Assembly: GCA_037389465.1 (NCBI GenBank)
Contig: JAZARR010000088.1
Coordinates: 5,518,001-5,582,000 of the forward strand
Source of the DNA: Baylisascaris procyonis
Taxonomy: Eukaryota > Nematoda > Chromadorea > Rhabditida > Ascarididae
DNA length: 64,000 nt
Reading direction: 5' to 3'
The translations under genes and the position numbers were made by a program. The notes beneath the pieces are model-generated. The model saw nothing but the letters and a program-made list of their open reading frames with translations. It searched no databases and was not told the DNA's origin. Positions 1 to 13,293 of this stretch are shown here, piece by piece; position 1 is the first letter of the stretch; every line of letters starts with the position of its first letter.

Positions 1-1691
1 CTATTATAATCAACATAAGATACAATGAATTATCTCATACCATTCGTTTCGTTGACAACAAGTAGTATTTACCGCTTAACCCCCCTTCACTTTGCTTTCA
101 TTCGTTAATTTCCCGGAGCTTGTTTCAGTTCACAATTAGGAAGTGAATCGCAGTGATAAAAGAGCGGGAATCATAGAAATTGAAGTAAGAGCAGAAGGGC
201 AGATTCAAATGTTTCATTTTTGTAAAACAATTATTTTGGATGAATCGACTCTAGCATAATTATTTCAGGGAGTCGGTGAATCGCCACCACCTCAAATTCT
301 CGAAGGAAGGCGATTATCATTCGACTCATATCGTCATGATAAATCATAATAAATCATGAATTTGTCTTACTATAATTAATGCTAAATGACAGAGATACAA
401 ATAGCAATTCTTGCGATCACTGGAAAACTTGTTAAAACGATCGCGATATTGGCTGTAATGATTAAAGAGCAAAAATATGCGCGGATCTCAGAACGATAAC
501 GAAGGGAACTTTTCCCGAATTGAAAAGGATGAAGCTATTTTTTAAGATTGTTGGAAGAATCCGCTTCTTCAATTCATTCACGAATCACACAGTATTCGCT
601 GCTAATAAGCGAATATGTTTTGTGCTGTAAATTTTAGTCAATGATATTAGTGATATTTTGATGCCCATACTTGCACATAATATAAAATGCTGCATATGTT
701 ACATTTTCTTATTCTAATAATAATTTGATGTATTCGTTTGTTCTATAATAAAATGCAAGCAAACGTTGAGACAAAGAAGCGTGGCTCATCTGAATCATTG
801 AATTGATGATTGAAGTATTTTTAATGTGCTTTTTACAATTTTGACATATAATTTTTGCTTTTTCTATCATAACGATTTTCATAATTTTGGCTATTTCAGT
901 ATATAATTCGTTTCGTTGAAATGAAATTAAATAAGACGAGCTTTGAATGACACTTCTTTAAATCATATTCCTTCCACACAATAATTGAATTCTTTATAAC
1001 ATCTTATTCTATTTATCTCATGTGAAATTTGCTCATAATTTTATTGTCTTATCGCTTGTTCATTTGTAATCCATTGTTATCAATTCAACTGAGTCATTTT
1101 AAAAATAAACATTCCGACAATCGTCGCATCGATGAGGAATAATCCTTACTTCTATCCTGAAATCCACAATATGCTTTCAATAATGTGAAAAGTTTCACTT
1201 TGAATAGTGATATAATTTATTTATTAATCGTCGAAGAAAATCCAATATTGTGCATAAAGTGGCGATCATATAATAGCAGTAAAAATGATACCACCATTTA
1301 GTCGAAAAAATATAGTCAACAAAGGAAACGAAAGAAAATAGCTGAGAGAGAGAGAGAGAGGAAAAATTAATGTTTACATAAAGGTGATTGGGTATTAGGG
1401 ATTGGCCATAGAATACACATTGGCTTACTCATTGCTCGCGTTACGTACAACAGCGACGTTTGCTCGCCACCTTTGTACGAAGTGATTCGCCATATTCTTC
1501 TAAATTTGTTTTTTTTTTTTTGCTTTCCAAATGAAGAATGATATTACCTTAAAACTGTTGGAAATAGTTTACGATTATGCGGTATACGGTAAATCGCTTT
1601 GAAACGATAACTTAGCACATAACAAAAACTAGAACTCAATGCTGAAAAAGTTACTTGTAGTTAAGAGTGAATGCAATGCCTATATATTACA
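1..1691. other. AT-rich 5' flank, no gene seen
   Basis: No exon with matching splice signals and phase was found on either strand. The stretch holds a short (GA)n run at about 1344-1361 and a T-run near 1508-1520. It presumably contains the upstream region of the small membrane-protein gene that begins at 1698, but no promoter motif can be named. Confidence 0.5.
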
Positions 1692-1697
1692 GTAACG

Positions 1698-3801
1698 ATG
1701 GCACAACCATCGACAAGTAGCATCAACCAAGAGACGATCGCATCTAACTATTCGGTTGATCGAGTTGTCTCTCAAGTAGAGCAAGTCAGTGGACTCATCA
1801 ACGACCTCGTGATATCAGTTCGTTCAGTTTTGTTGTTTTCAGACGGCAGTGTTGCTTTTGCTTCTTTGCGTGTTGTTTGCGTGTTCACCGTTGGCTGGCG
1901 TTTCAGTGGTATTCTTTATTGCTTGTACGCTGCCTCATGTGCAACAAATTTCGTAGCTCTAGCTCATGCTGTTGGGGAATGGAAATTGTTGGAGAGACGA
2001 ATGTACACGTTCAAGCCTAGGTCAGGTGGTTATCATTATGTCCTTCACAGTTGTAAGTTTCTAAAAGCACATTGGATCGTCCGTGTCGATGTTTATGGCG
2101 TATTAGCCATAGACAAGCAGTTAGCCAGTCCGTCAATGAAAGCGCTCACTTCCAAATGGAACCCGAACTACCAACATCCTCAAAATTCATGAAGAGGTTT
2201 AAAAAAAAAAAAAACCATTAATACTGTGCAAGCGGAGAAGCGCATCAGAGTAGCTGGCTCGATATATTTTCCTGCAGTTTCGCTCAACATGCCCTTTAAT
2301 TTCAAAAACTGCCAACAGATGAAAAAATTTTTGCAATAAGAATTCAGACTCTAAGAGACCGATCACTGATGCAAATCTCCACATAAAGGATTCGTTTTCT
2401 TGCAAGCAACCTCGTGCTTTTCGATTAATGCGAACTCTCTTTGATTTGATGAATCAGCTTGCAAAAATGCAGGTCCTACTGGTCTCTCTGGTCCTCTTCC
2501 CCACCCCTCTCCCACTCCCTTCCCCAGGCCCCCCCCCCCCCCCTACTTCGAAGCAGTCGTGCGATAACGAGCTGAGTCATTCATTTATCGTAAGCAATTA
2601 TTCCAGCCATCGTTATCCTTACTGACGATCACATCTGTCTGATACTTATGTTTTGTGAAATTTATTCTATTTAAGCTTTAATGTCCCATTTAGCGTTCTC
2701 CGTTCCACTGAAATTTTTTGCATCATGCGGGTAAGTTCAACATTTCGTAGTACATTTTCCCTACAAGTAAATATTTCTTCATGTTGTAAAACTGCAATCG
2801 AAGAATCTTCAACTGTTTTACTAGTATTTAATTCAGTTGCTTCAGTAATATCCATCTGTATGACAACGTTTTCTTTGAATCAGCTCCATAGCCATCAGGG
2901 ATATAAGTCGAATGCTCCAAGGATTTTGATTTGAGTCCGTACGCATGTATACTTGGGAAAGTTTTTCCTGAATTTCAGGCTGCTGAAGTATTATGCCTGT
3001 CGATCGGTACAGTCGATAGTATCAAAACCACTGTATGCTCCCATTGGAAGGGGACTATATTGAAGAAATAATACAAAGTGAATTGTTATTCAGGCGAAGC
3101 AACGTGTAGATGGAGTCGCTGCCCGTGGACAAGAGAGCATCGCTGGCTTTGCTAAACAATTTGCGATCGGAAAAGAGGAAGTCGACCATATGCTTGTAAG
3201 CATTATAATTTTCAACACTATGTAGTAGTATGTGGATGGTGAAGTTCATAGTAACGAAATAGTGCTGTCATTGAGGCTGCATTGCAGCCGTGGTTGGAAA
3301 CACCACAATTGGCCAAAATTATTTTCGAATATTACCCTATTATCCTCTTTTTAGGAGGCGTTCTCTATGATAGCTTATCACCTACATAAGTAAGATTAGA
3401 TGCTTTCCAATTTTATACCAAAAACGATCGAAAATCTCTGAAAACTTCTCGTGTCATGAGGATGAAGAGAAGATAAGATTCTTCAGTAATTTTTTGGCTT
3501 TAAAATTCGAAAAAAATTATTAGTATTTATTAATTATAAAGCGTAAAAGAAATATAGGTAACGACGGTTGATTGAATATTTAGTCGTCATATTTTCTTTC
3601 TTTTGTTAACTATAATCACAATTGCAGAGTATTGTTGAAGTGAAGACGAAGGATTTTCCACTGGTCGCTTTCTATATACTGCTTATAATGATTTTGATTA
3701 TTATTCTCACGTCGTTGCTGTACTTACTAACCACAGGTAGCGCACGGGTTGCTAATCGCTATTACCGTATGAAGCCGCCACAGAGACCCCAGACACTATA
3801 A
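1698..3801 (+). CDS. small C-terminally anchored membrane protein, family unknown
   Basis: Four phase-0 exons are proposed: 1698-1808, 2979-3032, 3094-3195 and 3628-3801, giving about 147 residues. The last two exons are firm (acceptors TTATTCAG and AATTGCAG, donor GTAAGC). The first donor is weak; GTCAGT at 1785 or GTGATA at 1809 both keep the frame. The product is polar and probably helical, with a run VDGVAARGQESIAGFAKQF. Near the C-terminus a single very hydrophobic segment (FYILLIMILIIILTSLLYLL) is followed by a basic tail with KPPQRPQ, so it looks like a tail-anchored or single-pass protein without a signal peptide. ATTACAG ends 5 bases before the ATG and could be a spliced-leader acceptor. 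AATAAA lies at 3935-3940, 134 bases past the stop. I do not recognise the family. Confidence 0.5.
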
Positions 3802-3934
3802 ACGAATACATGTGGCCAGATTCAGAGTCAAGAGAAGACGACACCTCCCGTAAGCAATAGCCAAAAATATGCCAAAGGAAGGGGGCATTTTCCTATCCAC
3901 GAAGGTAAAAGGTATTCCATCTAAAATGCCTCGA

Positions 3935-3940
3935 AATAAA
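3935..3940 (+). terminator. polyadenylation signal of the small membrane-protein gene
   Basis: AATAAA lies 134 bases after the stop at 3799-3801, in the sense orientation. It is only about 100 bases from the opposing signal of the astacin gene. Confidence 0.5.
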
Positions 3941-4033
3941 TGCAAGTGGAATTTTCACGCCCACCCATGCCTGCCTGTTGATTTTGCCATTGTTCGATTG
4001 CCTCTTCAAGTTTGTTGTATGTATGAACTTTAC

Positions 4034-4039
4034 TTTATT
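4034..4039 (-). terminator. polyadenylation signal of the astacin gene
   Basis: TTTATT on the plus strand reads AATAAA on the minus strand, about 380 bases beyond the astacin stop codon at 4417-4419. A nearer canonical signal was not seen. Confidence 0.35.
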
Positions 4040-4416
4040 GATTCTATGCACATAAAGAATATTATCTTTCAAGAAATGTTTCGGCAGTTCGCAAAAATTG
4101 CTGCAAAATCTGTTTAGCAAGAGCATTTGGTAAAAGAATTTAGGCAGTTGGGAGTGATTCTTCGAATTATTAAGCAGAACAATAGCATTCAAAGGCTTCA
4201 TTAGTAATGTTCCTGGACAGATTTCACTGATGGAAATATGGTACGCATCGTTATTCGGTAAGCAAACGATGTGGGTCGAGGTTTGCTTGAAGCAATACTA
4301 AAATAACGCTAAATGGAACTAACACAGTATGGAACTTATTTGTGCTGAGATCTGAGACTCACAATACGGCAATGAAGACGGGTATCAAAAGTTGACCGTA
4401 GTGCATCGAGTGATAT

Positions 4417-7400
4417 TTAGCGGTCACGGGTGGCACCGAGAATTTGGCCCAGTGTGAACTCAGTGACGATCGAAGCTATCGATTCGACGGGGCGACTCGG
4501 ATCTCGAATCTGAGGGATCGCGTTGAGGATAAACCTTTCGATGGGACCGCCTCTGCCTGCTGATCCCGCACCGTGGAACTGACGGTTTTCGCTCCCTGGT
4601 ATCCATATCGGTGGCGGTGGTCTCGGTAGCGGTTTTCCGCTATCTACAAAAATTTTCCACTTTAATCACTTTCAGTGGTGTAATAGTTTCATCTTCCTTC
4701 ACGCAACTGTTCTAAAACCCGATTTAAATCAAGTGCACCTTTATATCTATTCGTTTCTTCTTGAATGACATCTCCATACATTTGCATGTATGTGTCCGTC
4801 TGTCCATCCGGATCCGGTGGTTACGACTCATTAGCCATAAATGCCACGTGGAATAATATTCACTGTGGCATAATACACAACGTACAAATTCCCCACTAAT
4901 ACAGTAGCGTTTTGACAATTCTACTTATTCATAACAATGACACGTTCTGAATTAGTTGCCGTATATAATAGCGCGTATAATGACAGCTCTCCCCTTTAAT
5001 ATACTCAAGAACTTTTCGTAGAACTAAACATCCTACATGAAAGCGTTGTGGGTGGAAACTGTTCAACATTTTAATTGAAAATTAATCAAAAAAAAATAGT
5101 TTTTATATGTGAGTATTGTCAAGGTTTTTTTGCGGTGGAAATTTTTTGAATCGATTCGTTAATGAATCTCTATTGACGTAATATTCGAATGCAGCCGAAT
5201 TGTCTCGAATAAGCCGGAAACGAGTTCGACTTATATATAAGCATCACAGCTAAATAGAATGCAATCATATCGGCCTGAGGCCTTGATCTAAACTCAGATC
5301 ACTTAAGTTTCTATCGAAATTGTCATTTTTTTCTCATTGAAAGCTCATAGATTAGGGGGGAATATGCCCCTTTCATTTGTGTAGTTACCGTGAATTACAA
5401 CCGTACGAATAGCATATGATGTAATTCAACGTATCATGTATATAATAGCCAAGTAAGACACTTAGAAATGCATTTGAATTGCCTTAATCTAAACTCAAAC
5501 TATTTAAGATGGGGGAAGAAATACAGGTGTTGCATGTTTTCAAGGAATCATAATGAGTTGTAAACTAATTACTCGAAAGTTCTATTGTTAGTGCCTTTAA
5601 ATTCGTTTTATTTCTTTGCCTGCCATATTGAGATATGACGGTTGACATCATCAAGCACTGAATTAAAACAATTTTATTTAAAAATATTTGACTGAAAGTT
5701 CTGCTCCAATAAAGGATTTGTCGTTATTCACAATGTGGATAAAAAAATTCGAGAATAGAAAAATTTCATTGAATGTCTTGAGGAATGAGATGGCTCCATT
5801 CGCTAAAGGAATATGATAGAAACATTAGTTACCTTGTATATACCTGAGAGTGAATGAGCCTTCCCGGTTGAGTTCTTTTGCATCAACGATTACAAGCATT
5901 TCATCCTGTTCTGAGACTATTTCCAAATCTTTTTCTGAGCAACTGAAAAAGCTCCTAAATGTTTCATAAACATTCTTGGAAAGCTAAAAGTACCAGTTAA
6001 TGACGTCACTAAAACCGATAACACCTAAAATTAAAAAAAAAACAACCACTGAGACCTAAAAATATTTTTTTTAAAGCCATCATTAGTAAATGGCATAAGA
6101 AAGAAGTTCGCGACAAAAGATTTCTATGAGAATATCTGCTGCAAGACTTCGTCTTGTAGAAGCGAATAAAATCTATCCATTAAAGTGAAATTTAAAAAAA
6201 AAAAGGCAGCTCTATTAAAAGTCGTATAACCTCGACTAAATCTATCGAAGATAAAGATTATAAAATTTTGGACGATGATTGTTTTCAGGAAGTATTAACG
6301 CGATTTCGTGTATAGCATAATCATATATTAAAAAGTAAAATATATTAATGTAGTATTTTATGACTCCTTATGATAATATTCAATGAACATACTACTGTGA
6401 TTTTTTATAAATTATATTTATCGAAATTTTAGCATAGCTTTTAATATGTTTCACTTAAAATTATACACTAACAACTTTTACTTCTCTTTTAAGTAAAATT
6501 TTGCAAAAGAAGCGCTTACCAACTACGAAAGCCTGTTTGTTGAAAGTCAGAGTTATGCTTGATTTCCACATAAGAGTGACAGGTCGCATCACATTTGAAC
6601 GAAACTGAATCCAGGATTATTCGTATCCTTGCATCATTTGTCTGAAGATGCTTTTTTCTTTCGGCTTTTTTTAAAATTTGAATCCATTATACTAACATAG
6701 CTGACGACTTGCACATATTAAAAAAAATTCGTAGTTGAAAGCGACACACGATCTTCAAATTGCTCATAGCAATATACCACCCCTTTGCATTATTTCACCT
6801 CTCCAAATATAAAAATTCAAGAATGCAATGTTTTCTAACACCTTTTCACTGTTGTATTATGATGTAGATCTCATTAGCCTCAGGATATCACCCAGAAAAT
6901 GAGCACGTGTTTGGGGAACTAAGACCTCGTGATGTTCGTTAGTAGAAAATATAGTGGATATGGCACCGGAGGTTTCCGCACTTGCTATGATCTTATGTAC
7001 ACACAGCACTGCAATACTGTCAGTGGATTTGTTGTGATGATAATGGATTTGGTATAACGAGCTTTTTATCTGCCCAGCACACTGAGAGTATGACATGTGA
7101 ATTGATGTTATCGTAATAAAGGTGGTAGAAGAGTAAGCACTAAAATAGGACCTTTATTCTCCAGTAGCATCGTTGCGCTCCTTTATAGATCAGGTGTTGC
7201 CAAAATGGACCAGCGATGAGCTCACTTCCACAATCACCTGAATATAGCAGTAATGTTGTGTGCTAAAAGGATTCCCACATTTCCTGCAATTAGATGTACT
7301 AAGAATTCATGGAAAGTACGAGTGAGAAATTAAAAGGACAATAAAATATATACGGAAAACCACAAAAACTGAATTAAAGCCTCGACTTCGGCCATCAAAA

Positions 7401-10400
7401 ATCCATGTACCACCCTCATGTACTACCCAAATATGGAGCTGCATAATTTTTCTAATTAACTAACAAAAGAGCAGTTCAGCAATGCTATCGCTTCCCGATT
7501 TCCAAAACAGCAATGAAGAGACTGCTCAAACCAATTATGGAGGAAGACAATAGAGAAAAACGGCGGAAATGACGGCTTACTTGGTTGCACATTGCTACAG
7601 GTTGGACCACCAAGTCCGGGTGGACATTTGCATGTTAGGCAGTTATTCGGGTCTGGATATCCACCATTTTGACATGATAAAGTTGAACCGATACAGCGAT
7701 CTGCAATATTTTCTTGCAAGATGAGCAAATTATAGTAAACCATTCTAGTGGCAGTGCAGAATAGTAGAGCAGTCGATCTAGCATATGCAACCGTTGTTAA
7801 AGAAATGTTCAGCGAGAATTCATAATGCTATATGTTACTTATCAAGCAATGAATATGTTTTGAAACGTCCGATAAAAGTTACCGCATATAAAGATCCGAA
7901 ATTGCGATTAGTTTTCACTTCGAAGCACAAATCAAAGAAAATATGGTTCAAAAGTTCGAGCTAAGAGTATAGTCGACTACAGATTTTTTCCTCCAAATAG
8001 TTTTTATGCAAATTTCTCGAGAAACGGTGTACTTTTTCAGAAGCGCGATGAAGTTTAATAAATTTGCATAAATCTAAGAAAGCACGAAAAATGAAGCAAA
8101 TACCATTGCAGTATAATCGATTGACCTGTTTGACATCAATAAATGATGGTGCAGATCGTTGCCCAATTGTATGCCTATAGTTCTTATCAACAGTTTCAAT
8201 CGTCGTATGATCCCAGTCGATCGTAAACGCCTTTCATAATATTGACGTCAAATAAATGAAATAAAAATTCATCACTCACAATTCTTCGCAAAAATTTCTC
8301 AACAGAATAAAACTACGTTAATAGCTTCAATTTATCTCTTTTAAAATAGTGCTGAATAAACGAAGGTAGTCCTTTTATAGAAACAACACCTGCTGAAGAT
8401 TTGCATATTTCGGAAGCCATATATAATCAGCTTATTGCTGAGTTATTACGAGAGATTAGGCGGTTTCCAAAAATTTTTTTAAAGAAAATCATTCTCGTTC
8501 GAAAAGTAGGCAAAATTTTATCTCTTTGTAAACAAACATCAATAAACATTGATCATTGTGCTTTGACATCGTTGGGTTATGCTTTGCGGAAACCTCAAGC
8601 AGTATTCATCTCATATAATTTGTGTACTTATACCATGTTGCGGACAAACAAGAATGCTCACATTTGGGCCATAATGCATCACTGAGCCAAGATCATATGG
8701 CAAGCCCATGTCATCGGTTTCAGCTACAGAGCGTTTTACGAAATTCCCTTCCGTTCCTCTAGCGATATATTCTTGCTTCAGCTGTATATAATTATCCCGA
8801 TCGGGTCGTGATTGCTCATGCCAGAAGCCAAGTGAATGTCCCACTTCATGCGTTACGATGCCTTTCTAAAGAATAATTCATTAACACTGCTCATTTAAAG
8901 AATCAGCCTTATCGCGAAACTATAAAACTTACATCTTCACAACCGTATCCAATTGAGATTTGTTGGCGTCCACCTGTTCTTCCAACGCTTGAGTAACACC
9001 TTAAAAACTTTTTTCAATAACGTTGCCACATCTGAATGAAACATAGCTGAAGTCGAAGCATATTCAATAATCCTACCAGTTTTAAAAACATAGGCATCAA
9101 AGCCAACACCCATCGATAAATTTGCACTCCACATTATGCCACTTCTAAGATATATTCGCCATAAAAAGAATAAAATACTATCATACATAAGAAATCAAGC
9201 TCACCGATTGAGTTGTTCATAATAAAACCAAGGTATTTTCATCACTTTTTGTATCAATTCGATTGCAGCAAGGAATCGAGTTGAGTGGCAAAATTCATTA
9301 GCAAAGAATATGATGATTCGCATCTAGCATCATGTAATGCTTTTGCAGTATGCGCAGTTTCGTATCCATGAGCTATTTGAGTTTTTCTAGAAAACCAAAA
9401 AAATACCAACGTTTTTAAGCCAAACATAGGATGGATCAACCAAAATGACAATAAGCCCCCTTTAAATAGTATTGAATAAGGAATCTGTAATGGCGTAAGG
9501 ACTCTATAAGCCGTTGAGAAGATTCTATAATTCTGCAGCAGAGTTCTTATATGAGAACGAGCAATACTGCAAACGACAGTTAAATGCCTAATAAAAGACT
9601 TACCCGCTTCCTTTAAAGAAAACGACTTTATCTATGCCGACTCCATTCTCTATCCACCGCACGCAAGTCTCCGATTGCCAGAAGTTAAGCGCTGATCTAA
9701 TGATATTCCGCCAGCTTTCTTAAATTTGACGCATTTCAATTCGATCATCAAAGATGTCAACACTATTGAAAGAAAACAACGAAAACCGTTATGGTGTGGG
9801 TACGAAGGATGCAAAAAAAGAAAACGTTTTTACTGATTTTGTAACGAAATACCCGACCCATTCGAATTCGAATAGCAGGCAAAGATATCGAAAAAAATTT
9901 AACCTCAGCACGTCATAGGCATACAAATTTCATTGCTCAGAAGATCTGAATTTGAAAATCTCTTCAGAATGTGCACTACTTCTACATTATCCCTCTGTTC
10001 TACTCTCTGTTCATTTCAGACTGCCTTTTCGTTGCCCTCTAGCATGCACCATCATTCTTCTTTGCACCTCTTGACACGAAGCTAAATGCAGAGTCAATAT
10101 CACAAAATGATCTAGAAAATGTCCCCTTACCATCTTCAGATTTAAATTCATACGGTATTGGCTGGTTTTTGCCCCACCGATACACGGAGCCCGTGATAAC
10201 CTTACGTCGATGGCGCCGTTGCTCTTTTCTGCCTGTTCGACGCTCCTTTTCCGCTAGCACAATTCTAGAAATAATGGTACCATCATTCTCTGACTTTTTG
10301 TAGATGAACAGTGGCATGCTAAACAAAAAAGACCACGCCTACTGAAGTACTGTTAACTAACCCCCTCTGAACGTTTGTTTTGCCTAGGTCGAAGCCACGT

Positions 10401-12631
10401 GAGGGATTAACTTTGGCAAGGAGGCCAACAATACGAAAGGCACATTTATAGTTCAAAATCAAAACAACTCTAGATTTAAAGTGTTCTTAGAAGGCTGCGA
10501 GCAGCTACAATGAAAGATGGATGAAAGAATTAAATCAATCTACCGATAGACTTGGATTTTTTTTTTAACCTACAAAGGTTGGAAACATTTTGAAATTTCA
10601 CCGCAGAGTTTTGTTTTTTTTTCAGTAGAGTAATCTTAGAAATCTACTGCCGTTCCTTTTTTGCTGTCTATCATAATAGTAAAAAACATCCCTACTAATA
10701 CTGATCGAAGTTAAATAATCAGGACTTCTTGCATTTTTTTGACATAAATTAATTCAGAAAAAATAAATGGGAATAAAATGAGGCATATACAAACCCTTTA
10801 AGCTGATCTACAGTCAAAACAATGTCACTCTCGAATAAGTCTTGAGATAGTGCGCGATTTCTGCCAGTTTCCGTTCCATCGTAAATCGGTTCCAAATGAG
10901 GCTGAAAATGCAAAATTTGCTAAAATAACCAATGCAGTGTTGCATGATTTGAAGAACAAATACATATTTCTGATTTTATTGAAGAGGAAACTGTTTCAGA
11001 TAGTGTTTGCAGCATAACATAACTTTGGTAGAAGATCAATGTGGCAATTTGATGTGCAGAATAATCGATTTGAATTTGCTGGTAATGAGTTGAGCAATAT
11101 TTTACTATGACGTTTTATTAGCCAATACAATGCTTTATTTGTTGATCTGCAGCTGTCAACAAACTGCGGATATTTGGCTGCTTATGGCTGTAATCTTTTA
11201 GAAGCAACCAACGGATGCACTAAATTCATATGCAAATAAAATAAGCATTTTGAAGTTATGTACTATTATTTAATAAAATAAAAGAAAAATGATCAAATAT
11301 CTAACAAGAGGTGCATCGTCACTTTCACCAGCAAGTGCATGAAAGAATGCATGCATCAATTTCTCCACAGAACCATAGTCTTCATCGCGTTGATGATGAA
11401 TATCTGAATATCGTGTCACTTCGCCGAGCATCTGAGGAAATTTGCATATCAATGATCATAAAAAAGTGCATAAAATAATGCCATTTAGATGGGAAAAAAT
11501 TTTGTGAAAAAAGAAAACTCTCCCAAAAATTTAACACTTATAACGGTCATTGATCAAAAATCAAGAAAAAAACTAACTGATCAAAATCTTAAAGCTTTAA
11601 ATTGTGAAACATTTATTGATGGTGTTACTTTTGTTGTGAGGAATTTTTTATAACTAAGAATGTAGCAACCATTACAAACTTAGTTCTATATTTTCTACTA
11701 TTCACTTGCTTCTCTTAATGATAGATATGCAAATTACGTGTAGATGAAATCCACAGTTTTATACAATTTTGAATTTTAAAAGCTTTAATTTTTAATTGGA
11801 TTCAAAAGTGAACCTGATAATTCCCCTCTATTCTACAATGATCTTTTCTCAAAAAGGTCGATTTCCTTACTCGAAACACTCCTTTGCTGAACTGGATTCC
11901 GTTTACTGTAGATTCGCTCATACGTGATATAGGTGAGGAAACCTCACGTGCGATAAACCTTCAACGAGGCATGTTTCATTTAATATTCATTCGATAACTC
12001 AAACCCGTTATTCTCCTTTTCTTTTTCTGCGATTTTTATTGAGAATGAAAAAATTATTTGACTGTTCAAAACTATTCAATTAATTATTGATGATCGTTGC
12101 AATAGACAGCGTTAAATGAAACCCAATCACCAGTTGAAAGTTTTCAGGAATAGCATATTTAATTTCAGTGTAGATGAGCGTATTTGAACGGTATTTTTAA
12201 TCGTTTGCATATCATGTGAACGAATTAATAAATGTTGCGCAGTGTAATTGTCAGCGCCTAAAGTACTGTGAATAGGGCATGTTACCTGTGTTTTGCATTG
12301 GGTCGATACTGTTGGTACGAGAGAACTCTTTTATTGTGCTCTGAAAAAGAAATTAGTATTGACGGAAGGATAAAGGATGAGTGGTTATTAGCGTATGAAA
12401 TTACGAGGTGATTGTTTGCAAAATGTTTGTTTTATTTGGTTATGGCGATGTTTAAACGATTTATACTTTGCTGCTCATTTTTTGACAGCTGAAGAGACTG
12501 TAATAAAACAGCTGAGAATTCCACTTGCAAATGCTATAAAACCGTTATTTTTTCTTCGTTTTTCCATAGACATTTTTCTATATTGTGTGAGATTTTCCAG
12601 TTGGTGATTGTCTTGATGCGATGATTGTCGG

Positions 12632-12689
<58 letters not shown>

Positions 12690-12890
12690 AACACAATATG
12701 ATAGCACCTGATGGTAAAAAGTTCATCGAAGGTAGAGGCGGCACTCTCGGTATAACTGTTTGAGGCATTTGCGCACCTCTCTGGCTGTCGACATTAGTGG
12801 CTCGGAATATCTGTGGATGAGAAGTACGTTGTGCGGCGATCACTTGCACAGACTGTGGTTGCAGTTGTGGTTGTGACGAAGACTGTCTAC
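4417..12890 (-). CDS. astacin-family zinc metalloprotease (nas type): pro, catalytic, EGF, CUB, Pro-rich tail; 5' end missing
   Basis: Fifteen in-phase exons: 12708-12890, 12286-12340, 11871-11916, 11306-11431, 10795-10901, 10131-10264, 9604-9718, 8933-8999, 8662-8865, 8104-8230, 7581-7700, 7152-7237, 6520-6641, 5833-5942, 4417-4643 (1829 nt, 609 residues). Numbered from the first exon seen: a Gln/Pro-rich prodomain; FESD at 160-163 (the family's FxGD, whose Asp caps zinc in the zymogen); a furin-like site RHRR at 190-193; zinc motif [12 protein letters not shown] at 284-295; Met-turn SVMHYGP at 339-345; EGF-like 390-424; CUB 430-535; and a 74-residue tail starting with KPLPRPPPP. Known family role: secreted endopeptidases in moulting, hatching or collagen processing. 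Catalytic residues are intact. The signal peptide exon was not securely found. The domain order resembles the worm EGF-CUB nas groups, but no thrombospondin repeat is visible. The exact orthologue is uncertain. Confidence 0.9.
12633..12687. repeat. (TA)n microsatellite
   Basis: An uninterrupted TA dinucleotide run of about 55 bases lies in the astacin intron just 3' of the Gln/Pro-rich prodomain exon (minus-strand sense). It is likely length-polymorphic. Confidence 0.95.
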
Positions 12891-13056
12891 CTAGTGACTA
12901 AAGCTTATGACTGAATCCCATAGTTGAGCCGACACTCGCACATTAATATTCCTCAGACCCCTATTCAGCGAGTTTTATTGAAAACAACTGCAATTTACTG
13001 CTGAGCTTAGAAATTGTTATACATATACTGTGCAATATTCTTCGAAACACCTTTTC

Positions 13057-13293
13057 CATGCCTCGAGGGTAAAAATGCCCTCCCTCAACTGGAATCGGAT
13101 CATTCGTTGGGCGAAGAGCGAAGAACAGACACCAAGGTCCCTCCAGCAGAAACAATTCAACTGAGGCCGTGGGAAACGACCTCCGCACGCATTTTTGTAT
13201 GCCTATGAAAGATTTTCTTTACGAAATCCTTTACATGATTCGCTACAGGGGTGCAGTCTTACAGGCATGCCACGAGGGTTCCAGGATGCCCTC
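13057..13293. repeat. two copies of a GAGGG/CCCTC hairpin motif
   Basis: 13057-13082 and 13266-13293 share CATGCC, A or T, CGAGGGT, a 5-7 base spacer and ATGCCCTC. Each can fold as a 5-6 bp stem (GAGGG with CCCTC) with an 8-10 base loop. The base composition is GC-richer than the surrounding intron. Function unknown. Confidence 0.5.

Noticed and set aside
6857..7096. Open minus-strand frame as part of the CUB domain
   Set aside because: The exons at 7152-7237 and 6520-6641 join directly (CYWRIK to TNDARI) in a standard CUB pattern.
9254..9451. Open minus-strand frame as an astacin exon
   Set aside because: The flanking exons (9604-9718 and 8933-8999) already join in phase and give an unbroken catalytic domain, so this lies in an intron.
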